Positions 15,395 through 24,348 of a DNA stretch of 32,950 bases are shown here, in pieces (within the stretch, counting starts at the first letter, position 1; the number at the start of each line of letters is the position of its first letter). The translations under genes and the position numbers were made by a program. Under the pieces are notes generated by a model. That model was not told the DNA's origin. It did no database searches and was given only the letters and a program-made list of their open reading frames with translations. Source of the DNA: an uncultured bacterium (GTDB lineage Bacteria; Verrucomicrobiota; Kiritimatiellia; RFP12; UBA1067); the NCBI GenBank assembly GCA_902772905.1, contig CACYCL010000144.1, positions 1-32,950 of the forward strand, given 5' to 3'.

Positions 15395-16069
15395 ATGGAT
15401 CAGATAAAGATCAAGGCGGAACCGCGTACCGAACAAGGTACAGGCGCGGTTCGTCGTCTGCGCCGGACGGGAATGATTCCTGGGTCGGTTATGAAAATGA
15501 AGAAGGGCGGCACGGAGCTTGTAAAGCTTCCGGAGCACGACTTCATGATGGCAATGCGCGGCAGGACCGGCAAGCAGGTTCTCGTCACGCTGGACATGGA
15601 CGGCAGGGAAGTGCCGGCTCTTCTGCGCGAGATGCAGAATGATGTACTTAAGGGCACTCCCATTCATGTGGACTTCAGCGAGGTGTCGTTGACGGAGAAG
15701 GTCCGAATCACGGTTCCGCTGTATCTCGTTGGCGAGCCTAAGGGCGTGAAGATTGGCGGCGGTGTGCTCGAGCAGACGCTGCGCACGGTCGATATCGATG
15801 TGTTGCCAGGCGATATTCCCGAAAAGTTCGATGTTGACGTCTCCGCACTCGACCTCGACCAGACGCTGTTCGTTCGCGACCTGAACCTCGGCGAGAAGTA
15901 CACGATTCTCACTCGTGGCGAAGTGCCCGTGGCGGTTGTCAAGTCTCCCGATGACGTTCCTGGCGTGGCGCCTGGAGCAGCTGCGGCCCAGGCGACTCCT
16001 GAGGTCATCAAGAAGGGCAAGGAGGATGCGGCCGGAGCGACCGACTCCAAGAAGGAGGAGAAGAAGTGA
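15395..16069 (+). CDS. rplY: 50S ribosomal protein L25 (CTC/TL5 type, with C-terminal extension)
   Basis: 224 residues. L25 binds loop E of 5S rRNA in the central protuberance. The N-terminal L25 domain (about 1-95) starts IKIKAEPRTEQGTGAVRRLRR. The second, CTC-type beta domain (about 96-185) includes VPLYLVGEPKGVKIGGGVLEQ. The tail from about 190 is a low-complexity Ala/Lys/Glu run (AAGATDSKKEEKK). AAGG lies 5 nt before ATG 15395. The leader carries a loop E-like hairpin at 15335-15372 and a bare ATG-TAA at 15376-15381. It is the first gene of a ribosomal operon and overlaps rpsF by one base. Confidence 0.93.
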   Translation: MDQIKIKAEPRTEQGTGAVRRLRRTGMIPGSVMKMKKGGTELVKLPEHDFMMAMRGRTGKQVLVTLDMDGREVPALLREMQNDVLKGTPIHVDFSEVSLTEKVRITVPLYLVGEPKGVKIGGGVLEQTLRTVDIDVLPGDIPEKFDVDVSALDLDQTLFVRDLNLGEKYTILTRGEVPVAVVKSPDDVPGVAPGAAAAQATPEVIKKGKEDAAGATDSKKEEKK

Positions 16070-16458
16070 TGAAGAAGTACGATGCTCTCTATATCTTTGT
16101 TGGTACGCTCCGCGACGACGCGGTAGAGGCGTGTCTCGACAAGGCTCTCGCGGAAGTGACGCGTCTCGGCGGCAATGTGCTCGAGAAGGTGTCGCTTGGA
16201 AAGCGTTCGTTCTCGCGTCCGATCAAGAAGCGCGAAAGCGGCGTTTATGTGAAGGTGCGCCTCGAGCTCGACCCGCAGAAAGTCGACGAGCTCGTAAACC
16301 GCTACCACCTCGTCGAAGAGGTGTTCCGCGTGCAGATTCTCGCAGTGGACGACCGCCGCGAGGTGAAGCTCGCCCAGGAGCGTGCCGAGCGCGCCGAGAT
16401 TCAGGCGAAGAAGGATGCCGCGGCGGCCGCGGCGCTCGCCGCGAAGACCGAGGCGTAA
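16069..16458 (+). CDS. rpsF: 30S ribosomal protein S6
   Basis: 129 residues with the S6 start MKKYDALYIFVGTL, the LGKRSFSRPIKKRESGVYV strand-turn and the conserved YHLVEEVFRVQIL. The C-terminal 30 residues are an Ala/Glu/Lys helix. S6 pairs with S18 (rpsR, three genes later) on the platform of the small subunit. ATG 16069 overlaps the rplY stop (TGATG). In-frame GTG 16066 would add one Met. GGAGG a few bases upstream, inside rplY, serves either. Confidence 0.93.
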   Translation: MKKYDALYIFVGTLRDDAVEACLDKALAEVTRLGGNVLEKVSLGKRSFSRPIKKRESGVYVKVRLELDPQKVDELVNRYHLVEEVFRVQILAVDDRREVKLAQERAERAEIQAKKDAAAAAALAAKTEA

Positions 16459-16477
16459 GGGGAAGCGAGGTGCCGAC

Positions 16478-16897
16478 ATGGCGTCTTTCAACAAAGTGAT
16501 CCTGATGGGCAACCTGACGCGCGACCCTGATGTCCGCGCGGCCGGGGCGAACGGCATGAAGGTCGCGCGTCTTGGCCTGGCGGTCAATGAGCGTCGCAGG
16601 GACCGCAGCGGCCAGTTTGTGGATTTCCCAGTGTTCGTCGATGTTGACGCCTGGGACAAGCTTGCTGAGCTCTGTGGACAGTACCTGTCGAAGGGTTCTT
16701 CCATTCTTGTGGAGGGCCGGCTTCAGATGGACACTTGGGAGAAGGACGGCGTAAAGCACCAGAAGCTTAAGGTGCGCGCTTCCACGATCAAGTTCCTCCC
16801 GAAAGGCGACCGCCTTGCAGGCGGGGCGTCGAGGGCTTCGGAGCCTGCTGTCGTGGCTGAAGTGCCCGAAAGCGAATCCACCGATATTCCGTTCTAG
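16478..16897 (+). CDS. ssb: Single-stranded DNA-binding protein
   Basis: 139 residues. OB-fold with FNKVILMGNLTRDPDVR at the start and VFVDVDAWDKLAEL and ILVEGRLQMDTWEKDG inside. A short linker and the conserved acidic tip DIPF at the end recruit replication and repair partners. It binds single-stranded DNA as a tetramer in replication, recombination and repair. ATG 16478 with AGCGAGG upstream starts at the usual family position. Placement between rpsF and rpsR is the classic bacterial arrangement. The linker is short compared with that of E. coli SSB. Confidence 0.95.
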   Translation: MASFNKVILMGNLTRDPDVRAAGANGMKVARLGLAVNERRRDRSGQFVDFPVFVDVDAWDKLAELCGQYLSKGSSILVEGRLQMDTWEKDGVKHQKLKVRASTIKFLPKGDRLAGGASRASEPAVVAEVPESESTDIPF

Positions 16898-16921
16898 TCA
16901 ACTTCAACAAGGAAACCAAAA

Positions 16922-17152
16922 ATGGCTTTCAAGAAATCAAACAGCTCGGCTGGCGAGGAGTTCGCCGCCAGGAAGCGTCCGCCGTTCCGCAAGGACGATG
17001 CGATCGATGTCAATGACATCGAGACGCTCAAGTACTACATAACCGACTACGGCAAGATTCTGCCTGCTCGCATTACGGGTGTGACCTCGCAGCAGCAGCG
17101 CCAGATCCGCCAGGGCGTCAAGCGCGCCCGCAACATGGGTCTTATGGCCTAA
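16922..17152 (+). CDS. rpsR: 30S ribosomal protein S18
   Basis: 76 residues. The S18 core is present: DVNDIETLKYYITDYGKILPARITGV, then the basic end SQQQRQIRQGVKRARNMGLM. It partners S6 on the 30S platform. AAGGAAA before ATG 16922 serves as ribosome site. No zinc-binding cysteines are present, so it is the C-minus type. Confidence 0.95.
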   Translation: MAFKKSNSSAGEEFAARKRPPFRKDDAIDVNDIETLKYYITDYGKILPARITGVTSQQQRQIRQGVKRARNMGLMA

Positions 17153-17169
17153 GGGAAGGAGCGCTCGAA

Positions 17170-17643
17170 ATGACCAAGCACATCGAAGTCATGCTCATGG
17201 ACGGCGTGAAGAAGCTCGGCAAGGCTGGCGAAATAGTCAAGGTGACGCCTGGCTATGCCCGCAACTACCTTTTCCCGAAGGGTCTTGCCGCAGTCGCTAC
17301 CGAGGCGGCGAAGCGCCGTCTCAAGAAGCTGGAGGCCGAGCGCGCCGCTCGCGCCGCCGAAGAGAAGAAGGCTCTTCTCGAAGTCGCCAAGAAGCTCGAC
17401 AAGCTCGAGATCACCGTCTCCGCTAGCACTGTTGACGGCAAGAAGCTCTATGGCTCTGTCGGCATCAGCGACATCCTCGCTGCAATCGAGGCGAATCGCG
17501 GCGTGAAGGTCGAGCGCGGGCAGCTTGAGCTTGACGACGCCCTCAGGGAGGTCGGCGAGTACACGCCTACCATCAACCTTGGCCACGGCGTTACTGTCAA
17601 GTTCAAGATCCACATTGTTGACGAAGGCTCTGCCGAGGCGTAA
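17170..17643 (+). CDS. rplI: 50S ribosomal protein L9
   Basis: 157 residues. The N-terminal domain IEVMLMDGVKKLGKAGEIVKV and the signature GYARNYLFPKGLA bind 23S rRNA. A long Ala/Arg/Glu/Lys helix (about residues 42-78) connects to the C-terminal domain with LYGSVGISDI. L9 helps maintain reading frame. AAGGAAGGAG precedes ATG 17170. It is the last gene of the operon, followed by a strong terminator at 17674-17711. Confidence 0.95.
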   Translation: MTKHIEVMLMDGVKKLGKAGEIVKVTPGYARNYLFPKGLAAVATEAAKRRLKKLEAERAARAAEEKKALLEVAKKLDKLEITVSASTVDGKKLYGSVGISDILAAIEANRGVKVERGQLELDDALREVGEYTPTINLGHGVTVKFKIHIVDEGSAEA

Positions 17644-17673
17644 GACAGTAGGCAGTTCACTGCGCATCGAACG

Positions 17674-17711
17674 GCGCCGCGGAAGTTGCATTCCACGGCG
17701 CTGTTTTTGTT
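17674..17711 (+). terminator. Rho-independent terminator of the rplY-rplI operon
   Basis: Stem GCGCCGCGGAA (17674-17684) pairs with TTCCACGGCGC (17691-17701) with one C-A mismatch and loop GTTGCA, followed by TGTTTTTGTT. It is the only textbook intrinsic terminator I see in the window. Confidence 0.9.
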
Positions 17712-17730
17712 TGCCATCTCGTTTATGCGG

Positions 17731-18345
17731 CTATGCGAGGAATGGGTTTGAACGGCGTTCCGTGCCGATGGTGGTGGTGGGACCGTGGCCTGGCACGACT
17801 GTCGTGGCATCCGAAAGCGCGAGCAGCTTGGATAGAGACTTCATAAGCGTAGGCATGTCACCGCCGGGAAGGTCCGTGCGTCCGACGGAACCTGCGAATA
17901 GCGTGTCGCCGGAAAGAAGGAGCTGCGCGTCTGGCAGATGGTAGCATACGCCTCCCGGCGTGTGCCCTGGCGTTTCTATTACTTCGACTTTGAATGGAAT
18001 GTCAGAGCCCGCGAGAGTGTGCACGTCGCGAATGTCGGATGGCATGTCGATTGGTGGATAGTCCGGCGGGTTCTGGTTCATCGGGTGTGCAAGCATTGGC
18101 ACATCGCCAGGATGCACGTAGACGGGCAGGCCTGGGAACCTTGCCTGCAGCGCGGGCACTCCGCCAATGTGGTCGAAGTGTCCGTGGGTGAGCATAATTC
18201 CAGAGGGGAGAAGCCCCTTCGCGGACACTAGGTCCGCTATGCGGTCGGCGTCCGCCCCCGGATCCACGATCCATGCGCGTCCCTCTGCGCAGATGATCGA
18301 GCAGTTGACTTCGTAGGCTCCAACTTCTAGAGATAATTTTTCCAT
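17731..18345 (-). CDS. Metallo-beta-lactamase-fold hydrolase (glyoxalase II-like)
   Basis: 204 residues on the minus strand. The zinc-binding motif is THGHFDHIGG; further ligands are in ETPGHTPGG (His), LLSGDTLF (Asp) and VPGHGP (His). This set matches the small hydroxyacylglutathione-hydrolase-like group (YcbL/YqgX-like), whose substrates are mostly unknown thioesters. MEKLSLEVGAYEVNC is the natural start (ATG 18345). A -10 TGC-TATACT ends 7 nt before it, so the mRNA is predicted leaderless. It is divergent from nagA, whose promoter overlaps this one. Confidence 0.9.
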   Translation of the reverse strand: MEKLSLEVGAYEVNCSIICAEGRAWIVDPGADADRIADLVSAKGLLPSGIMLTHGHFDHIGGVPALQARFPGLPVYVHPGDVPMLAHPMNQNPPDYPPIDMPSDIRDVHTLAGSDIPFKVEVIETPGHTPGGVCYHLPDAQLLLSGDTLFAGSVGRTDLPGGDMPTLMKSLSKLLALSDATTVVPGHGPTTTIGTERRSNPFLA

Positions 18346-18352
18346 GGCGGAA

Positions 18353-18361
18353 AGTATAGCA
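18353..18361 (-). promoter_or_regulatory. Extended -10 promoter of the MBL hydrolase gene, predicted leaderless
   Basis: Minus-strand TGC-TATACT (-10 at 18358-18353); 7 nt separate it from the start codon at 18345. No matching -35 is seen. It faces away from the nagA promoter. Confidence 0.65.
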
Positions 18362-18377
18362 AAAACCGACGCGAATG

Positions 18378-18386
18378 TGTTATAAT
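18378..18386 (+). promoter_or_regulatory. Extended -10 promoter of nagA
   Basis: TGT-TATAAT (-10 at 18381-18386). The leader of about 45 nt holds a small hairpin, GCAC-GAGA-GTGC (18398-18409, GNRA-type loop), and AAGGAC before the start. Its -10 lies only 22 bp from the -10 of the divergent MBL gene. Confidence 0.7.
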
Positions 18387-18437
18387 TCACATCACCAGCA
18401 CGAGAGTGCAAACGCAAACGACAAAAGGACATCAGCC

Positions 18438-19598
18438 ATGAAGAGAACCGTCATTGTAAACGCGCACGTAATCTCGCCCGACGTTGACATGGAGGGCGCG
18501 ACAATCGTGATCGAAGGCAAGAAGATCAAGCTTGTCGCCGCAAATAAGCCCGCGCATAAGGCCGACAGGGACACGACCGTCGTGGACGTGCGCGGCCAGT
18601 ACGTGATGCCGGGTTTCATAGATGTGCACACGCATGGCGCCCTCACCTATGATTTCTGCGATGCCGACGAGAATGCAATCTTCGAGGTCGCGCGCGGCAA
18701 GCTTCAGGAGGGCGTTACCACGTTCCTGCCGACGACGTTGACAGTCAGCCATGAAGAGCTGGTTGCAGCTGCGAAGAACGCCCGCAAGTATGCGGATGCC
18801 GGGATGCCATACGCGAAAGCACCGGGCATACATCTTGAGGGCCCGTTCATAAATGTCAAATGCTGCGGAGCGCAGAACCCGAAATATGTGCGCAAGCCGT
18901 CTGTCAAGGAACTCAAGGAGATAGCGAAGGTCTATCCAGTGAAGCAGATTTCCTACGCGGTCGAGACGGAGGGCGGCGCGAAGTTCGCCAAGGATTGCAT
19001 CAAGCTGGGCGTTGTGCCTAGCTGCGGGCACACCGGCGCGAAGCTCAAGGACCTCATGCCCGCCTACAGGAACGGTCTCAGGCACATGACGCACTTCTGC
19101 AACCAGATGACGCCGCTCCACCACCGTGAAATAGGCATGGTCGGCGCTGGGTTCCTGATCGAGGACCTGAACACCGAGGTGATCTGCGACCGCATTCACC
19201 TCTGCGACGACATGTTGCGCCTCATTTTCACGCGCCGCAGTCTTGCGCATGTGCAGATGATCACCGACTCGCTCAGGTGTTCGCACTGCAAGGATGGATA
19301 TGAGTTCATCATGGGCGGCATAAAGGTCAAGCTGCAGAATGGAGAGGCGAGGCTTGAAGCCGGCAATCTCGCGGGGTCGACGCTTTGGATGGGCAAGGGA
19401 CTCAAGAACGTCCACGATGTCACGGGCATACCGTTGAAGGACCTTGTGCGTTGCACTTCATGGAACCAGGCGATAGAATTTGGCTGGGGCAAGGAACTCG
19501 GCAAGGTCGAAAAGGGCTACACGGCCGACCTCGTGGTCATCAATCCACGCACGTGGAAGCCTTCGGCCGTCTTCGTTGACGGCGAGCAAAAGATTTGA
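18438..19598 (+). CDS. nagA: N-acetylglucosamine-6-phosphate deacetylase
   Basis: 386 residues, usual for NagA. It deacetylates GlcNAc-6-phosphate to glucosamine-6-phosphate in amino-sugar and cell-wall recycling. Amidohydrolase motifs: DVHTHGALTYDF (metal site HxH), HLEGPFIN (metal Glu), SCGHTGA and HMTHFCNQMTPLHHR (metal and substrate His), and ITDS with the catalytic Asp. The C-terminal GYTADLVVINP belongs to the small beta domain. ATG 18438, with AAGGAC 7 nt upstream, is chosen because frames opening further 5' would include the promoter. The stop TGA (19596-19598) is part of the tRNA-Ser promoter. Confidence 0.9.
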   Translation: MKRTVIVNAHVISPDVDMEGATIVIEGKKIKLVAANKPAHKADRDTTVVDVRGQYVMPGFIDVHTHGALTYDFCDADENAIFEVARGKLQEGVTTFLPTTLTVSHEELVAAAKNARKYADAGMPYAKAPGIHLEGPFINVKCCGAQNPKYVRKPSVKELKEIAKVYPVKQISYAVETEGGAKFAKDCIKLGVVPSCGHTGAKLKDLMPAYRNGLRHMTHFCNQMTPLHHREIGMVGAGFLIEDLNTEVICDRIHLCDDMLRLIFTRRSLAHVQMITDSLRCSHCKDGYEFIMGGIKVKLQNGEARLEAGNLAGSTLWMGKGLKNVHDVTGIPLKDLVRCTSWNQAIEFGWGKELGKVEKGYTADLVVINPRTWKPSAVFVDGEQKI

Positions 19599-19604
19599 TA
19601 TACT
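19576..19604 (+). promoter_or_regulatory. tRNA-Ser promoter within the end of nagA
   Basis: TTGACG (19576-19581), a 17-bp spacer, then TGA-TATACT (-10 at 19599-19604). The TGA of the extended -10 is the nagA stop codon. Transcription would start near 19611, about 40 nt before the mature tRNA. Confidence 0.75.
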
Positions 19605-19649
19605 ACAAACTGTTTTCGGCTTTCCCTATGGGTGCCGAAAGCAGATTGT

Positions 19650-19743
19650 GGAGGGATGGCCGAGTGGCTGAAGGCAACGGTTTGCTAAATCGTCATACGG
19701 ACTAAACTTCGTATCGGGGGTTCGAATCCCCCTCCCTCCGCCA
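19650..19743 (+). tRNA. tRNA-Ser (anticodon GCU)
   Basis: Acceptor GGAGGGA (19650-19656) pairs with TCCCTCC (19733-19739), discriminator G19740, and CCA is encoded (19741-19743). The anticodon loop is TTGCTAA with GCT at 19684-19686, reading AGC and AGU. A long variable arm (about 19694-19715), as in class II tRNAs, and T arm GGGGG-TTCGAAT-CCCCC are present. Confidence 0.96.
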
Positions 19744-19790
19744 TCCGAACGGTATGGATTTCGCGCTGTGCTTGAAGATGGCGCGGCGTA

Positions 19791-19819
19791 TTGAATGGTT
19801 CCGCCAAAAGTGATATAAT
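19791..19819 (+). promoter_or_regulatory. argG promoter
   Basis: TTGAAT (19791-19796), a 17-bp spacer, then TGA-TATAAT (-10 at 19814-19819). The leader is about 48 nt, with a two-codon ORF (ATG CGA TAG, 19846-19854) and AGGAG (19861-19865) 8 nt before the gene start. Confidence 0.8.
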
Positions 19820-19873
19820 ACGCACTCAAAATTGTTGGACTTCAAATGCGATAGAAAGCAAGGAGCAGAAAGA

Positions 19874-21106
19874 ATGAAACTGGAAGACTTGAAGGGCAAG
19901 ACCGTTGGCGTGTGCGTCAGCGGAGGGCTTGACTCTAAGACGATTTGCTGCGTTCTCAAGGATGCAGGCGTGAAGGTTAAGGCATTCTCGGCGAACGTTG
20001 GTCAGCCTGACGAGAAGGATATCAACGACATCAAGAAGAAAATGGCTCCTACTGGCGTTACCACGACAATCGTTGATGTCACCAAGGAGATGGCGGAGAT
20101 ATGCTTCGAGACCGTGAAGTGCCAAGCCATGTACGACGGGGGCTACTGGAACTCCACTGGCATCGCCCGTGCAGTCACGGTTCAGAAACTTCTTCCCGCC
20201 ATGAAGAAGGCAGGATGTTCGGTGCTCGTGCATGGCGCAACCGGTCGCGGCAATGATCAGATGCGCTTCGAGCGCTACACCAACGTGCTTGCGCCCGAGT
20301 TCGGCGTGTACGCGCCGTGGCGCGACGCCGACCTGCTCAAGAAGTTTCCGGGCCGTACGCAGATGGTCGAGTTCCTGGCCAAGCGCGGCATCGTCGCGTT
20401 CGTCGGCACGAAGAAGAAATATTCGACCGACGCCAATCTCGCCGGTCTATCTCACGAGGCGGAGGATCTTGAGTCGATGGAGACGTCGATGCGCATTGTG
20501 AAGCCGACGATGGGTGTGTGGCCCACCGAGGCACCGGACAAGGTCGAAAAAATCGTCCTCAAGTTCGAGAAGGGGCGCTGCGTCGCAGTGAACGGCAAGC
20601 GCATGACGCCGCTTCAGGTTATGCTCCTAGCCAACAAGGTCGGCGGGCGCAACGGTATTGGGATGAAGCACGCGCTTGAGAACCGCATTATTGGCACGAA
20701 GAGCCGCGGCGTCTACGAGGCTCCTGGGATGGAAGTTCTTTCATGGGGTCTCAAGTACATCTACGAGGGCGTAATGGACCGTCGGTCCACAAAGATGTTC
20801 AAAGAGCTGTCGTCGTTTGTTTCCGACCAGATATATGACGGTCGCTGGTTCGATCCTGCGACGAAGGCTGCGCGCGATGCGATACAGGTCTGGGCCGACA
20901 AGGCGACGGCAGAGGTCACGCTCGGGCTCTACAAAGGCAACATCTTCTTTGAGTCCCTCAAGGGGCTTAAGGCCACTATCTACAACGAAGCCGACAGCTC
21001 GATGGAGGCCTCCAACGGCCTAAACCCGCACAGTTCGCAGGGCTTCGCAGAGATTCAGAGCGTAGAGGCTAAGATGCTCGCCAGGGCCGGGCAGATTCAG
21101 GCGTGA
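19874..21106 (+). CDS. argG: Argininosuccinate synthase
   Basis: 410 residues. It joins citrulline and aspartate with ATP in arginine biosynthesis. The PP-loop is VCVSGGLDSKT near residue 13. GATGRGNDQMRFE, which binds citrulline and aspartate, and the KKYSTDANLAG segment follow, with the C-terminal oligomerisation helix at the end. It starts at ATG 19874 with AGGAG 8 nt before; an upstream TTG at 19832 would read into the leader. No other arg genes are nearby. grpE follows after 38 nt without a visible promoter or terminator. Confidence 0.94.
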   Translation: MKLEDLKGKTVGVCVSGGLDSKTICCVLKDAGVKVKAFSANVGQPDEKDINDIKKKMAPTGVTTTIVDVTKEMAEICFETVKCQAMYDGGYWNSTGIARAVTVQKLLPAMKKAGCSVLVHGATGRGNDQMRFERYTNVLAPEFGVYAPWRDADLLKKFPGRTQMVEFLAKRGIVAFVGTKKKYSTDANLAGLSHEAEDLESMETSMRIVKPTMGVWPTEAPDKVEKIVLKFEKGRCVAVNGKRMTPLQVMLLANKVGGRNGIGMKHALENRIIGTKSRGVYEAPGMEVLSWGLKYIYEGVMDRRSTKMFKELSSFVSDQIYDGRWFDPATKAARDAIQVWADKATAEVTLGLYKGNIFFESLKGLKATIYNEADSSMEASNGLNPHSSQGFAEIQSVEAKMLARAGQIQA

Positions 21107-21144
21107 AGTTCGGGCAGTAGGACGTGTTCAGGAGGTTTAGAAGG

Positions 21145-22966
<1,822 letters not shown>

Positions 22967-22992
22967 GACTTGTGGCTTTAATATGAGTTAAT

Positions 22993-23074
22993 GCACCTGT
23001 GGTGGAATGGCAGACACGGTGGATTTAGGTTCCACTGCGAAAGCGTGGGGGTTCGAGTCCCTCCAGGTGCACCA
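22993..23074 (+). tRNA. tRNA-Leu (anticodon UAG)
   Basis: Acceptor GCACCTG (22993-22999) pairs with CAGGTGC (23064-23070), discriminator A23071, and CCA is encoded (23072-23074). Anticodon stem GTGGA/TCCAC holds loop TTTAGGT with TAG at 23026-23028, reading CUA and probably other CUN codons. A variable arm is present. A possible promoter upstream is TTGAAG (22955-22960) with TAATAT 18 bp later (22979-22984). Confidence 0.96.
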
Positions 23075-23082
23075 GTAATCGG

Positions 23083-23099
23083 GGGTGAGATTTTCACCC
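23083..23099 (+). terminator. Hairpin after tRNA-Leu
   Basis: GGGTGA (23083-23088) pairs with TCACCC (23094-23099) across a 5-nt loop, shortly after the tRNA CCA. No T-run follows, so it is a weak terminator or processing hairpin. Confidence 0.3.
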
Positions 23100-23227
23100 A
23101 GTCGTTTCATGGTATCACGCCTGCTTTCTTTGACGGTGCGGTTTTTTTGGTCGGTGCTATGCCAGGGCGCATTACGGACGCAATCGGCTTCCCTTTGCAG
23201 CGTGTCAGGATGTGATCGACACGGTAC

Positions 23228-23256
23228 TTGACTTCACGTGCGATTTTTAGGATAAT
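23228..23256 (+). promoter_or_regulatory. nadE promoter, predicted leaderless
   Basis: TTGACT (23228-23233), 17-bp spacer, GATAAT (23251-23256), then 7 nt to ATG 23264. It has good -35 spacing but no TG extension, unlike most promoters in the window. Confidence 0.75.
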
Positions 23257-23263
23257 ACGACAC

Positions 23264-24274
23264 ATGAAAAAAGACTATGGCTGCCTGGCTAGGCATCGCG
23301 GCTTTCTCGGCAAGCCGCCGCTTGGCAATTCAATTGATCCATTTCCGTGCTCGCCGGCAAAAGTGTTTGCCGCGCAGGTTTCAGGGCTGTCCAGACGCCT
23401 GAAGGCGATAAAATGCCGCAATGTTGTCATCGGACTTTCTGGTGGTCTTGACTCCGCGCTCGCTCTTCTCGTCGCGGACGCTGCATTCAACAAGCTCGGC
23501 TTTGACAGGAGCGGCATCCACGTCTATACAATGCCGGGGTTTGGCACGTCAGGCAGGACGAAGGGCAACGCAGGGCTTCTTTGCGAGGGGCTTGGCCTCA
23601 ACATTGAGACGATAGCCATTGCGAAAAGCGTTCGCCAGCACCTGCGGGACATTGGCCACGACGGAAGGACTCCTGACGTGACCTACGAGAACGCGCAGGC
23701 GCGAATGCGCACGATGATTCTCATGGACAAAGCCAATATGGTCGACGGAATAGTCCTCGGCACAGGCGACATGAGCGAAATAGCGCTGGGCTGGTGCACA
23801 TACAACGGCGACCACATGTCCATGTTCGGGGTGAACAACGGCATTCCGAAGACCGTAGTGCGTAAAGTCTGCGCATGGTGGGCCACGAGAAAGGAGTTGA
23901 TTGCTAAGGGCGCCGGCAGTGGAAAGACGGCTGCTGCCATACGGGACATTGTGAACACACCGGTTAGTCCTGAGCTTGTAAAGGGACAGGTTACCGAGGA
24001 CAAGCTTGGACCTTATGAACTTCATGACTTCTTCCTTTGGAATTTCATCATGAACGAGATGGGCTCGACGGATCTTCGAAAGTCGGCCACCTCGTATTTC
24101 GCCGGACGATTCTCGCAGGATGTCATCAATAATACGCTTGACACTTTTCTGAGGCGCTTTTTCACGCAGGCGTTCAAGCGCAACTGCCAGCCTGATGGAA
24201 TATGCATTTTCCCTTTTGAACTTTCATTGCATGGCTGGTGGATACCTTCGGATCTCGGTGTCGTGAAAATATGA
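23264..24274 (+). CDS. nadE: NAD synthetase, synthetase domain only
   Basis: 336 residues. It makes NAD from nicotinate adenine dinucleotide with ATP and an amide nitrogen. PP-loop SGGLDS (59-64), MPGFGTSGRT, and QARMRTMILMDKAN and GTGDMSEIALGWCTYNGDHMSM are the hallmarks of the synthetase domain of glutamine-dependent NadE. The C-terminal ELHDFFLWNF and RRFFTQAFKRNCQPDG match the same class. The N-terminal nitrilase-like glutaminase domain (about 270-300 residues) is absent. The first 50 residues look like the end of the inter-domain linker (SIDPFPCSPAKVFAAQVSGL). It is either ammonia-dependent or uses a separate glutaminase. ATG 23264 is supported by the promoter; no remnant of a glutaminase domain is seen upstream. 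Confidence 0.9.
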   Translation: MKKDYGCLARHRGFLGKPPLGNSIDPFPCSPAKVFAAQVSGLSRRLKAIKCRNVVIGLSGGLDSALALLVADAAFNKLGFDRSGIHVYTMPGFGTSGRTKGNAGLLCEGLGLNIETIAIAKSVRQHLRDIGHDGRTPDVTYENAQARMRTMILMDKANMVDGIVLGTGDMSEIALGWCTYNGDHMSMFGVNNGIPKTVVRKVCAWWATRKELIAKGAGSGKTAAAIRDIVNTPVSPELVKGQVTEDKLGPYELHDFFLWNFIMNEMGSTDLRKSATSYFAGRFSQDVINNTLDTFLRRFFTQAFKRNCQPDGICIFPFELSLHGWWIPSDLGVVKI

Positions 24275-24311
24275 GAATGTACCGTTAAGATACGTTGCAG
24301 GCGGTGATTTT

Positions 24312-24320
24312 TGATATACT
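24312..24320 (+). promoter_or_regulatory. Extended -10 promoter of the beta-barrel gene
   Basis: TGA-TATACT (-10 at 24315-24320). The leader of about 22-34 nt contains ATG GGC CTT TAA (24338-24349), whose stop overlaps the ATG at 24349. Confidence 0.5.
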
Positions 24321-24348
24321 GTACGAAAACCGAAAATATGGGCCTTTA

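Noticed and set aside
18375..18437. Longer nagA frame starting at 18375
   Set aside because: It would include the -10 box at 18381-18386 as coding sequence; ATG 18438 has a proper ribosome site and the family N-terminus.
22991..23215. Open frame running through tRNA-Leu
   Set aside because: It begins within the tRNA sequence and has no similarity to a known protein; the tRNA is unambiguous.
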